Assembly: GCA_026417415.1 (NCBI GenBank)
Contig: JAOADG010000028.1
Location: 1-54,409 of the forward strand
Source of the DNA: a bacterium
GTDB taxonomy: Bacteria > Electryoneota > JAOADG01
Reading direction: 5' to 3'
DNA: 54,409 nt
Part shown: positions 9,516 to 16,898 of the stretch, one piece after another
Numbering within the stretch: position 1 is the stretch's first letter
How the letters are laid out: the number at the start of each line of letters is the position of its first letter
Position numbers and translations under genes: made by a program
The notes under the pieces: generated by a model
What the model saw: only the letters and a program-made list of their open reading frames with translations
The model's database searches: none
What the model was told of the DNA's origin: nothing

Positions 9516-10303
9516 TTCACTTTTCTTTCTATTCTCTGAATGTGCAGCGCTTTTCCGCTTTGATTCTCAATTTCTATCCAAACACCATTAAGTCGTAAAT
9601 CTCCTTGTGCACTGTTCATCTGCATCCGTGTTGGAATCCGAAACGCTTGGATCACTGATTCCAATTCCATTCCAATAACACCATCATGCGCGCCTGTCAT
9701 TCCCACATCACATTGGAATGCAGTGCCGTTCGGCAATATACAAGTATCGGCTGTGGGTACATGCGTATGTGTACCCATCACCGCACTCACCTTTCCATCG
9801 TAAGCATGGGCATACGCTATTTTTTCTGCAGTGGCTTCTGCATGAAAATCAATCACAATCAAAGGTGTAATGGGTTGGATTTCTTTAAGCAAACGATCAG
9901 TTACTTGAAAGGGACAATCAATGGCTTGCATAAACAACCTACCCTGTGTGTTGATAACGGCAATGGTTTCACCATTTTTTGCTGGTACTAAAGTATATCC
10001 TTTTCCTGATGCTCCTTCTGGATAGTTAGCAGGTCGTAAAACGGTATTCGGATACTTTTCAAATACCAATCCGATTTTTTCTTTATCCCACGTGTGATTT
10101 CCACCTGTTAATACATTGACACCGATCTCAAACAAGCGATCTGCTTCTTTTAGTGTAATTCCACGGCCATTGTTCACATTTTCAGCATTTGCTATAACCA
10201 AATCCATTTCCAACTCTTGGTGTAATTTAGGCAGCAATTTTTCCACCACCGTTATACCCAGATGATTTACAATATCACCGATAAATAGAATTTTCGTGGT
10301 CAT
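9512..10303 (-). CDS. YmdB-like metallophosphoesterase (TIGR00282 family)
   Basis: A 263-residue calcineurin-like phosphoesterase. Motifs for the two-metal site are all visible: 'FIGDIVNHLG' at the N-terminus, 'NAENVNNGRG', 'GGNHTWDK', 'DFHAEATAEK' and 'GTHTHVPTAD'. Bacillus YmdB hydrolyses 2',3'-cyclic nucleotides and affects RNA turnover; the same activity is likely here but inferred. I chose the ATG at 10303; a TTG five codons upstream is also possible, but related proteins begin about two residues before the 'ILFIGD' strand. It lies directly after the probable 6S RNA and overlaps the amidohydrolase gene. Confidence 0.88.
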   Translation of the reverse strand: MTTKILFIGDIVNHLGITVVEKLLPKLHQELEMDLVIANAENVNNGRGITLKEADRLFEIGVNVLTGGNHTWDKEKIGLVFEKYPNTVLRPANYPEGASGKGYTLVPAKNGETIAVINTQGRLFMQAIDCPFQVTDRLLKEIQPITPLIVIDFHAEATAEKIAYAHAYDGKVSAVMGTHTHVPTADTCILPNGTAFQCDVGMTGAHDGVIGMELESVIQAFRIPTRMQMNSAQGDLRLNGVWIEIENQSGKALHIQRIERKVK

Positions 10304-10318
10304 ACTCAATTCTTTCAA

Positions 10319-10352
10319 TAAAGAAATACGGCGTTACGATTGGTAACGCCGT
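10319..10352 (-). terminator. Rho-independent terminator after the probable 6S RNA
   Basis: ACGGCGTTAC (10328-10337) pairs perfectly with GTAACGCCGT (10343-10352) around a 5-base loop, followed on the minus strand by ATTTCTTTA. It ends the RNA encoded just before it and separates it from the YmdB-like gene. Confidence 0.85.
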
Positions 10353-10359
10353 CTATACT

Positions 10360-10548
10360 TAGACCCGAACAACTGCTTGTAGGTGCGAGAACCACTCCGT
10401 CACAATACGGTGGGTACCTCCTCCAATGTTTCTGGCGTCCCCTGGCATAATTCTTTCGAATTAAGGGGGCATGTCATAGACACTGCGACGTCAGGTTCCC
10501 GGTTCTCTTTTGATGGTTCCGCCCGTAAAAGGCAGTTGTTCGAGCACA
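10360..10548 (-). ncRNA. ssrS: Probable 6S RNA
   Basis: About 190 non-coding bases between zapA and a strong terminator fold as one long interrupted hairpin. The closing stem is a perfect 11 bp (CGAACAACTGC with GCAGTTGTTCG, 10532-10542 with 10366-10376). Next comes GGAACCA with TGGTTC, then a central bubble containing a small hairpin on the 3' side (CCGT/ACGG), then GGGAACC with GGTACCC (one mismatch) and a terminal hairpin capped by GAAA. This is the architecture of 6S RNA, which mimics open promoter DNA and traps housekeeping RNA polymerase. The position next to zapA is the classical neighbourhood of 6S RNA in proteobacteria. SRP RNA, tmRNA and RNase P signatures are absent. Confidence 0.72.
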
Positions 10549-10556
10549 CTCGTTAA

Positions 10557-10856
10557 TCAAAACTCACCTAATTCACGCGCCATTTTTTCAGAAAGCTGCT
10601 TGGCACGGTCTTCTAATTCTTGCCGCATTCGATCACGTTCTTCCCACGCCATAAACAGTTCATCCGTCAAATTCAAAGCAGCTAAAACAGCGATCTTCAT
10701 TGGAGTACTTCCCGCAGGTAAGGTTTCTTCTACATCCCTCATCTTTGCGTCAAGATATTCGGCGACTTTACGAATATAGTCAGCATCTGCTTCTGCTTTG
10801 ATGCCGTATTCTTGGCCGAAAATCTTGACTCGAACGACGATGGGTTCTGTTGACAT
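10557..10856 (-). CDS. zapA: Cell division protein ZapA
   Basis: A 99-residue ZapA-family protein that binds FtsZ and bundles its filaments at the division ring. The N-terminal part ('VVRVKIFGQEYGIKAEAD') and the following 'DYIRKVAEYLDAKM' are typical, and the C-terminal half is a coiled-coil helix. I chose the ATG at 10856 because AAAGGAA lies 4 bases ahead and homologues start close to this point; an upstream in-frame start adds nine residues. It follows a small coiled-coil gene and precedes the probable 6S RNA. Confidence 0.9.
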   Translation of the reverse strand: MSTEPIVVRVKIFGQEYGIKAEADADYIRKVAEYLDAKMRDVEETLPAGSTPMKIAVLAALNLTDELFMAWEERDRMRQELEDRAKQLSEKMARELGEF

Positions 10857-10939
10857 CTGATTCCTTTCGGTACGTACTTCCATAATGATATACGTAAAGT
10901 AATTTAGTTTAAGCTATGAACGGGGTCAATACAAAACAA

Positions 10940-11287
10940 TTACTCTATTGAATCTAATTTTTCTAAAATCGATTCCAAACGTTGTTTCAATGTATCATGA
11001 ATCGCTTGATATTGTTGAACGTTTTGGTTTGCTTCACTAAGTTCCTTTTCTAACTGTTCAACTTTCTTCTGGAGTTCAGCAACTTCTGCAAGCGATACAT
11101 TTAGTTCACTTCTCAACCGTTCTCGTTCTGCCGCCAATCCATTGTTTTCACGCATTAAGCGTTCTATTTCGGAATTCAGTTCATTTTTTTCTTTGAACAA
11201 TTGTTCGTTTTCTTGACGAACGAGAATCAGTTTTTCTCTTACCTGTTCAAATCGTTTTTCTAAAGTTAATAAAAAATCTTGATCCAT
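10940..11287 (-). CDS. Coiled-coil protein upstream of zapA
   Basis: A 115-residue protein that is almost entirely heptad-patterned and rich in Glu, Lys, Gln and Leu (for example 'EVAELQKKVEQLEKELSE'), so it should form a long coiled coil without membrane segments. It sits between pheT and zapA, 21 bases after pheT, and may serve division together with ZapA as ZapB does. That role is inferred from position and coiled-coil character only; low-complexity coiled coils cannot be assigned by sequence inspection. Confidence 0.75.
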   Translation of the reverse strand: MDQDFLLTLEKRFEQVREKLILVRQENEQLFKEKNELNSEIERLMRENNGLAAERERLRSELNVSLAEVAELQKKVEQLEKELSEANQNVQQYQAIHDTLKQRLESILEKLDSIE

Positions 11288-11308
11288 AAACTCCTCAAGG
11301 GTAAAAAT

Positions 11309-13747
11309 TTACATTGCAGATCGCCATTGAACACCTTCTAAGGTACTTACTTTTTCTAATACTTTGTGAACTACATCATTGATTTCGTTTTCATTGAGTG
11401 TTTTTTCAAAACTTTGCATCTTGATGCGTAAACCAATGGATATTCTTTGATTTTTTTCATCGTGATGACGATCAAAAATAGATATAGAAATGGAAAAATT
11501 AGAATCTTCAATGGCACTTTTGGCTGTCTTTACAATTTTTTCTGCCGTTAAATGCTCCGGAATTGAAAACGATAAATCCCGCTCTACTTCTGGATATCTA
11601 GAAAATGGTTGGTATTGCGGAATTTTGAATTGAACGGGCAATGGTTCTGTATTGAACTCAATGATCCAAATGGGTTGATCAATATCAAAATGTTTTGCTA
11701 TTGCTCTTACTTTTTCGGTTAATTTTTCTTTTTTAACCGCACCATCCAATTTTCCAGCGTAGCCGATTAAAGCATCTTGGTGGAAAATTTCAAATGCCTC
11801 TTCGAGTACTCCGAAAGTATCTTTCGGTCGGATCTCACAATGGATGTGTAACTGAAACAAACGTTCCAAAATTCCAACCACATCACTCGCAGAGTACGGT
11901 TTGGGCTTTGACACACTCCACCATTCCGCTTCGGAATTCCCACTTAAAGCAATTCCAATATGCCAACGTTCAAATGAAGAAGAGGGAATGAGCCCTTTTC
12001 CGAATACTTTTCCAATTTCAAAAACAGCAACGCTTTTTCTACCGTGACGAAGATTGTGGTTTACCGTGTGGATTAAACTGACCAACAAATTGGTGCGCAT
12101 TGCTGATAGTTCTGAGGCAATAGGATTTGCAATTTGGATTGCCCCTTCCAAAATTTCAAGAATTGCTAAATCGTTCGGATCCACCATCGTGTTGGAAATG
12201 CATTCGGTTAATCCAAATTGACGTGCCCATTCATTCCAACGCATTCTGGCTAACCAATGTTCATTTTGTGGATTGGTTAAAGGGATCGTTGCTTTATCTT
12301 GTGTCGGTATCAACGAGTAGCCCTTCAACCGTGCCACTTCTTCAATCAGATCAATCTCTTGTTGTAAGTCATGACGATAGGAAGGAACCACTACCTTTAG
12401 AGTATCGCCATCAATTGGAGTGGTTTGACAATTCAGTTGATTGAAAAGATCACTGGCCTCCGTAAGGGTTGTGCTTTCGTATCCTAAAATCAAATGCAGT
12501 CGCTTCATTCGTAAGTTGATGGATCTTGGTGGAAGAGGTGAAGGATAGGATTCTGCAGCAGAAAAATATACTTCACCACCACACAACATCTGAATAAGCG
12601 AGGTGGCACGATCAAGTGCATAGACAACACCGTTTACATCAGCACCTCTTTCAAAGCGCTTTGAGGATTCAGAAGATATGCCTAATCTTCGAGAAGTATT
12701 GCGAATGGTGATGGGATCAAAATAAGCCGCTTCTAACAACAAATCTTTGGTGGTTTCCCGTATCTGACTGTTTAAACCACCCATAATTCCGCCCAGTGCT
12801 ACTGCTTTCTCTGCGTCACGAATCAAAACATCTTGTTCGGAAAGAACACGTTCAACTTCGTCTAAAGTGTAAAACACTTCTTTAGGTTTGGCTTTTCTTG
12901 TTCCAATCACATTTCCGTATAAAAACTCTCTATCAAAAGCATGCAATGGATGCCCAGTTTCAAACATCACATAATTGGTCACATCCACTACAGCATTGAT
13001 TGCACGGGTACCCATCCATTTCAATCGTTCTCTCATCCAAAATGGTGAAGGAAGATTGGCTGCGACATCTTTCATAACACGTGCACGATATCGTGGACAA
13101 CCGATTGGATCATCCAATATCACTGAAATGATTTGGGAGGTAGGAATATTCAACTCTTGGATGGGTGTAGGCAATAAATGCAACGGTCGTTTGAATTTGG
13201 CTGAAAGTTCTCTGGCGATCCCTAAATGCGATAAACAATCTGCACGATTGAGTGTTACTTCAATTGAATAAATGGTGTCACTTACAATTCTTTTTTCTAA
13301 TGGTTCACCCGCGGTCCATTCTCCATTATCTAATGTGCCCAATACCCATATTCCACTATGATCATCAGACCGTCCCAATTCACGTTCGGAACAAATGACC
13401 GCATCGCTTTCAATCCCACGGATAGTGCGTGGTGTAACCACAAAATCACGCAATTTTGCACCTTCTAATGCAACCGCGACCCATTGATTGAGTGCTACAT
13501 TGGGTGCACCACACACAATCTTTTTCACTTCACCATCTAACCCAACTGTCACCCACTTTAATTTATCGGCATTGGGATGCGGCTCTATATTGAGGATATA
13601 CCCTGCCACCACACGCTCTGGAACTGCTGGAATATGCTGCATTTCTTCTACTTCAAATCCTAAATGAGTAAGTACCTCACAAATGGTTTCCGGTGACTCA
13701 GGTAAATCAATTAAATCTTTTAACCATTGATAAGAGATGCGAACCAT
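11309..13747 (-). CDS. pheT: Phenylalanine-tRNA ligase, beta subunit
   Basis: An 812-residue beta subunit of the alpha2-beta2 enzyme that charges tRNA-Phe. The N-terminus 'VRISYQWLKDLIDLP' is typical, followed by the tRNA-binding OB-fold ('NIEPHPNADKLKWVTVG', about 53-70), the B3/B4 and B5 domains in the middle, the catalytic-like core ('NPIASELSAMRTNLL') and the C-terminal ferredoxin-fold anticodon-binding domain ('PQYQPFSRYPEVERDLSF'). Length is normal for the long bacterial form. pheS precedes it by 29 bases. Confidence 0.97.
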   Translation of the reverse strand: MVRISYQWLKDLIDLPESPETICEVLTHLGFEVEEMQHIPAVPERVVAGYILNIEPHPNADKLKWVTVGLDGEVKKIVCGAPNVALNQWVAVALEGAKLRDFVVTPRTIRGIESDAVICSERELGRSDDHSGIWVLGTLDNGEWTAGEPLEKRIVSDTIYSIEVTLNRADCLSHLGIARELSAKFKRPLHLLPTPIQELNIPTSQIISVILDDPIGCPRYRARVMKDVAANLPSPFWMRERLKWMGTRAINAVVDVTNYVMFETGHPLHAFDREFLYGNVIGTRKAKPKEVFYTLDEVERVLSEQDVLIRDAEKAVALGGIMGGLNSQIRETTKDLLLEAAYFDPITIRNTSRRLGISSESSKRFERGADVNGVVYALDRATSLIQMLCGGEVYFSAAESYPSPLPPRSINLRMKRLHLILGYESTTLTEASDLFNQLNCQTTPIDGDTLKVVVPSYRHDLQQEIDLIEEVARLKGYSLIPTQDKATIPLTNPQNEHWLARMRWNEWARQFGLTECISNTMVDPNDLAILEILEGAIQIANPIASELSAMRTNLLVSLIHTVNHNLRHGRKSVAVFEIGKVFGKGLIPSSSFERWHIGIALSGNSEAEWWSVSKPKPYSASDVVGILERLFQLHIHCEIRPKDTFGVLEEAFEIFHQDALIGYAGKLDGAVKKEKLTEKVRAIAKHFDIDQPIWIIEFNTEPLPVQFKIPQYQPFSRYPEVERDLSFSIPEHLTAEKIVKTAKSAIEDSNFSISISIFDRHHDEKNQRISIGLRIKMQSFEKTLNENEINDVVHKVLEKVSTLEGVQWRSAM

Positions 13748-13776
13748 ACACGTCTCGTCGTTTGTTGTTGAAAAAA

Positions 13777-14802
13777 TTATGCAAATTGCTCTAAAAAGCG
13801 TAAATCGTTTTCATAAAACAATCTGATGTCATCTACACCATGCAATAACATCGCCAACCGTTCAACACCTAATCCAAAAGCAAATCCGCTATATTTTTCC
13901 ATATCTACCCCCACGCCTTTGAGGACATTGGGATGGACCATTCCACTTCCACCCATTTCTATGTAACCGCTCTGTTTACAAATTCTGCAACCGTTTCCAT
14001 AACAGAACGGACAGGTAACATCAACCTCTGCAGAAGGTTCGGTAAAGGGAAAGAAATGGGGTCTAAAACGTATCTCAATTCTGGAACCTAACATTGCACG
14101 ATAAAATCCTAATAAGGTCCCTTTCAAATCAGCCATAGAGATTTTTTCATCCACACACAAACCTTCTACCTGATGAAATACTGGACTGTGCGTGGCATCG
14201 GGTTTATCATTGCGATACACACGACCGGGTGAAATGATTCGAATAGGAACGCCACGTTTTTCCAAAGCATGAATTTGTACGGGCGACGTTTCTGTTCGCA
14301 AAAGTTCATATTCGGAAGTACTATTAAGAATATACAATGTATCTGATTTCTCTCGTGCAGGGTGCCAAATAGGTGTATTCAAAGCATCAAAATTGTAATA
14401 AGCAGTTTCTAATTCTGGTCCCTCTTCTACTACAAAACCCATTCTGGCAAACGTGTCCACAATTCGATTCAAGGTTTGTGTGAGTGGATGAACTCTGGGA
14501 TAGGGATACGGTTTTCCCGGAAGTGTCGGATCAAGTCGTTTCGGTCTAAGTTGAAATTCTACTTTTGACTTCAATCGTTCAATTTGCTCGGTAATCTCAT
14601 TTTTCAACTCATTCAATGTTTTTCCATAGTGACGCTTTTCTTCAGGGGTACATTCTGCAAGCATGGCAAACAGTTCAGCAATAATCCCTTTTCTTGCCAG
14701 AAAAGTATTTTTTAATGTTTCCCACGCTTCGGGGGCTGTATCTTGAAGGGCTTGATGAAACTTTTGTTTTGCGATTCGGATATGCTCTTCTAAGTTTGAC
14801 AT
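13777..14802 (-). CDS. pheS: Phenylalanine-tRNA ligase, alpha subunit
   Basis: A 341-residue catalytic alpha subunit. An N-terminal coiled coil that grips tRNA (about 1-85) is followed by the class II core: motif 2 region 'GRVYRNDKPDATHSPVFHQ' and motif 3 'GFAFGLGVERLAMLLHG'. 'CPFCYGNGCRICKQ' carries four cysteines, a zinc-ribbon-like insertion often seen in PheS. Length is normal. A terminator stands between it and rplT, so it may have its own promoter or depend on read-through. Confidence 0.97.
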   Translation of the reverse strand: MSNLEEHIRIAKQKFHQALQDTAPEAWETLKNTFLARKGIIAELFAMLAECTPEEKRHYGKTLNELKNEITEQIERLKSKVEFQLRPKRLDPTLPGKPYPYPRVHPLTQTLNRIVDTFARMGFVVEEGPELETAYYNFDALNTPIWHPAREKSDTLYILNSTSEYELLRTETSPVQIHALEKRGVPIRIISPGRVYRNDKPDATHSPVFHQVEGLCVDEKISMADLKGTLLGFYRAMLGSRIEIRFRPHFFPFTEPSAEVDVTCPFCYGNGCRICKQSGYIEMGGSGMVHPNVLKGVGVDMEKYSGFAFGLGVERLAMLLHGVDDIRLFYENDLRFLEQFA

Positions 14803-14832
14803 TTTTGCTCCAATCTTAAAAATGCCACCTGA

Positions 14833-14868
14833 AACTGAAAAGGGGAACCTACCATTTAGGTTCCCCTT
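14833..14868 (-). terminator. Terminator between rplT and pheS
   Basis: A perfect 12-bp stem (AAGGGGAACCTA at 14840-14851 with TAGGTTCCCCTT at 14857-14868) has a 5-base loop and is followed on the minus strand by a short T-rich tract (TTTTC). It ends the infC-rpmI-rplT transcript; partial read-through into pheS is possible because the T tract is short. Confidence 0.8.
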
Positions 14869-14891
14869 GCATCTTGCAAAAGTTTGTAGGA

Positions 14892-15239
14892 TTATGCTTG
14901 GGCAACCTTAACCAGCTGCTCAAATGCAACCGGATCATTAAAGGCAAGATCCGCAAGTACTTTCCGATTCATTAGTATATTTTTTTCATTCAGCAAATGA
15001 ATGAACTTGCTATAATTTAATCCAAATGGTCGAACCGCAGCGTTTATCCGTACAATCCACAAACTCCGAAAATCTCTTTTCTTTAACCTGCGATGTTCAT
15101 AAGCATACAATCGTGCACGATCCACCGCATCCATTGCCATGCGGATACGAGTTTTTCTTGAACCCCAGTACCCTTTGGCTGCTTTTAATATTTTTTTTCT
15201 TCGTTGTTTTGATGCAACATTGTTTATACTACGTGGCAT
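14892..15239 (-). CDS. rplT: Large ribosomal subunit protein L20
   Basis: A 115-residue very basic protein that binds 23S rRNA early in 50S assembly. The conserved N-terminus ('[19 protein letters not shown]'), '[13 protein letters not shown]' and '[17 protein letters not shown]' are present. Length is normal. It is the last gene of the infC-rpmI-rplT operon, where in many bacteria L20 represses translation of its own operon; no specific operator was identified here. Confidence 0.97.
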   Translation of the reverse strand: MPRSINNVASKQRRKKILKAAKGYWGSRKTRIRMAMDAVDRARLYAYEHRRLKKRDFRSLWIVRINAAVRPFGLNYSKFIHLLNEKNILMNRKVLADLAFNDPVAFEQLVKVAQA

Positions 15240-15269
15240 GCTCTCGTCCTATTCTATCCTACTATTCGT

Positions 15270-15464
15270 TTACGCCAAAATGAGCCGTTTGATTTTATTT
15301 TTCACAGCAGGCGAAACTTCCACTTCCATACTTAAATTTCGTTTTACTCTTGATGATTTGTGTGTCAATTTGTGACGCATACGACTTTTGCGACGTATAA
15401 TTTTACCTGAACCCGTCACCTCAAATCGCTTGACAGCACCTCGTTTGGATTTCATTTTGGGCAT
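15270..15464 (-). CDS. rpmI: Large ribosomal subunit protein L35
   Basis: A 64-residue basic protein with the expected '[14 protein letters not shown]' start and the central '[18 protein letters not shown]'. Size is exact for the family. It sits between infC (9 bases before) and rplT (30 bases after) in the usual operon. Confidence 0.96.
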   Translation of the reverse strand: MPKMKSKRGAVKRFEVTGSGKIIRRKSRMRHKLTHKSSRVKRNLSMEVEVSPAVKNKIKRLILA

Positions 15465-15473
15465 GGTTTGTTC

Positions 15474-16013
15474 CTACTTTTTCATCAGTTGTACGCTCAT
15501 ACTGCGTACACCATCCATTTGAATTCCGACCTCTACTTTTGCCACAGAGGACATTGCTTCAATAAACCGTTGTAAAATATCATCACCCATTTCTCTTCTG
15601 GTCATCAAGCGTCCACGCAACATCACGATGGCTTTGACTTTATGTCCGTCCTTAATAAACTCTTTGGCTTGACGAACCTTCACTTCAAAATCGTTATCAC
15701 CGGTAACCGGTGTAAAACGAATTTTTTTGACTTCCGAATGGGCTTGTTTTTTCCTTGATTCACGATCTTTTTTGGCTAATTGGAATTTATACTTTCCAAA
15801 ATCAAGGATCTTACAAACTGGAGGATTAGCATTTGGAGCAACTTCAACCAAATCCAATTCTCTTTCTTTTGCTAATTTCAATGCAGAAGGTACATCCATG
15901 ATTCCCAACTGCTCACCGTCTGTCCCAATCACACGTACTTTATCCGCTTTGATTTGATGGTTCACACGGATTTCTTTTTCATCGGACGATTTCTGATTAA
16001 CAACTGTCTTGAT
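15474..16013 (-). CDS. infC: Translation initiation factor IF-3, ATC start
   Basis: A 179-residue factor that binds the 30S subunit and checks start codons. The IF-3 signature 'VRVIGTDGEQLGIM' and 'KILDFGKYKFQLAKKDRESR' are present, and the C-terminal domain contains 'VMLRGRLMTRREMG'. The first ATG/GTG-type start (15965) would cut into the N-terminal domain and has no ribosome site. Sixteen codons further upstream an ATC lies 7 bases after GGAGG, and the reading frame is open. Rare AUU/AUC/AUA starts in infC are a known autoregulatory device, so ATC at 16013 is the preferred start. It begins only 25 bases after the end of tRNA-Val. Confidence 0.93.
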   Translation of the reverse strand: MKTVVNQKSSDEKEIRVNHQIKADKVRVIGTDGEQLGIMDVPSALKLAKERELDLVEVAPNANPPVCKILDFGKYKFQLAKKDRESRKKQAHSEVKKIRFTPVTGDNDFEVKVRQAKEFIKDGHKVKAIVMLRGRLMTRREMGDDILQRFIEAMSSVAKVEVGIQMDGVRSMSVQLMKK

Positions 16014-16038
16014 GCCAATTCCTCCGTTTGATTTTTTG

Positions 16039-16112
16039 TGGGCGGTATAGGACTTGAACCTACGACCTCTTGCATGTCAAGCAAGCGCTCTAGCCATCTG
16101 AGCTAACCGCCC
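16039..16112 (-). tRNA. tRNA-Val (GAC)
   Basis: A full cloverleaf: acceptor GGGCGGT/ACCGCCC with discriminator A, anticodon stem CTTGC/GCAAG around loop TTGACAT (anticodon GAC), T-arm GTTCAAG. It is the last tRNA of the cluster, with infC starting 25 bases downstream, so it is probably processed out of a transcript that continues into infC. Confidence 0.95.
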
Positions 16113-16152
16113 TCACTTGCTTGTCCCTTTTCAATCGGTTGAGACCATCGAG

Positions 16153-16236
16153 TGCCGAGGACCGGACTCGAACCGGTACGGATTTTACTCCGAGGGATTT
16201 TAAGTCCCTTGCGTCTGCCTATTTCGCCACCTCGGC
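16153..16236 (-). tRNA. tRNA-Leu (TAA)
   Basis: An 84-base class II tRNA with a long variable arm. Acceptor GCCGAGG/CCTCGGC with discriminator A; anticodon stem AGGGA/TCCCT around CTTAAAA, giving anticodon TAA; T-arm GGTTCGAGTCC. Confidence 0.95.
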
Positions 16237-16246
16237 AAGGTAAGAC

Positions 16247-16322
<76 letters not shown>

Positions 16323-16390
16323 GGAAACCAATTCAAGTCAATTCAGGAAAGGAACCCCTTTGCTGTACTTTGAGGTATCGGCAGAAAGCC

Positions 16391-16431
16391 ACTCACTTGG
16401 CTCCGTGAGTTGCAAGGGTCGCACCGACCCT
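16391..16431. other. Two hairpins in the tRNA spacer
   Basis: The spacer between tRNA-Cys and tRNA-Gly (16323-16436) has no gene. It holds two perfect stems in a row: ACTCAC/GTGAGT (16391-16410) and AGGGTCG/CGACCCT with a 3-base loop (16415-16431). No T tract follows. They may guide processing of the tRNA precursor or slow transcription. They do not form a recognisable tRNA. Confidence 0.4.
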
Positions 16432-16436
16432 ACTGG

Positions 16437-16509
16437 AGCGGGAGACCGGACTCGAACCGGCGACAATCACGTTGGCAACGTGACACTCTACCAACTGAGT
16501 TACTCCCGC
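16437..16509 (-). tRNA. tRNA-Gly (GCC)
   Basis: Acceptor GCGGGAG/CTCCCGC with discriminator T, as usual for glycine; anticodon stem TCACG/CGTGA around TTGCCAA, giving GCC; T-arm GGTTCGAGTCC. Confidence 0.95.
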
Positions 16510-16519
16510 AGATTTGCAG

Positions 16520-16593
<74 letters not shown>

Positions 16594-16604
16594 ATCGCAT
16601 TCAA

Positions 16605-16631
16605 TTTATAGTACGAATGAAACCAAGTCAA
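16605..16631 (-). promoter_or_regulatory. Possible internal promoter before tRNA-Ala
   Basis: On the minus strand, TTGACT (16626-16631) and TATAAA (16605-16610) are 15 bases apart, 11 bases before the tRNA-Ala gene. The spacing is short for a sigma-70 promoter. The 106-base gap between tRNA-Glu and tRNA-Ala is otherwise empty. Confidence 0.35.
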
Positions 16632-16699
16632 GCAAGATATTGCTCGGTTTGGGATAGATTCTCTGGAAAAGAACATACCGACCATTCGTAAAGTACAAG

Positions 16700-16771
16700 C
16701 GACCCCACGGGGATTCGAACCCCGGTTGCGAGGTCGAAAACCTCGAGTCCTAACCACTAGACGATGGGGTC
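16700..16771 (-). tRNA. tRNA-Glu (TTC)
   Basis: Acceptor GACCCCA with its 3' partner TGGGGTC and discriminator G; anticodon stem CGAGG/CCTCG around TTTTCGA gives TTC; T-arm GGTTCGAATCC. It is the first tRNA of the six-gene minus-strand cluster. Confidence 0.95.
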
Positions 16772-16793
16772 TTGTTTTGAAAAATAGTTTGCT

Positions 16794-16822
16794 AAGATAA
16801 TGTGAAGAATGATTGAATGCAA
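16794..16822 (-). promoter_or_regulatory. Candidate promoter of the tRNA cluster
   Basis: On the minus strand, TTGCAT (16817-16822) and TATCTT (16794-16799) are separated by exactly 17 bases, ending 22 bases before tRNA-Glu. Spacing is ideal for sigma-70; the hexamers match only partly. Confidence 0.45.
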
Positions 16823-16898
16823 ATCCTACCCAAAATTACTTGAAAACTACGCTTTTATCCAATATCTTCAGCCCTTTTAAGGGAGAAACGCTTGACTT

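Noticed and set aside
10360-10548. SRP RNA, tmRNA or RNase P RNA as the identity of the RNA next to zapA
   Set aside because: None of their core signature sequences is present; the single long bubble-containing hairpin fits 6S RNA.
15963-15965. GTG as the infC start
   Set aside because: No ribosome site before it, and it removes part of the N-terminal domain; the ATC at 16013 fits better.
16340-16436. A degenerate tRNA between tRNA-Cys and tRNA-Gly
   Set aside because: Two hairpins are present but no acceptor stem, T-arm sequence or anticodon arm could be assembled.
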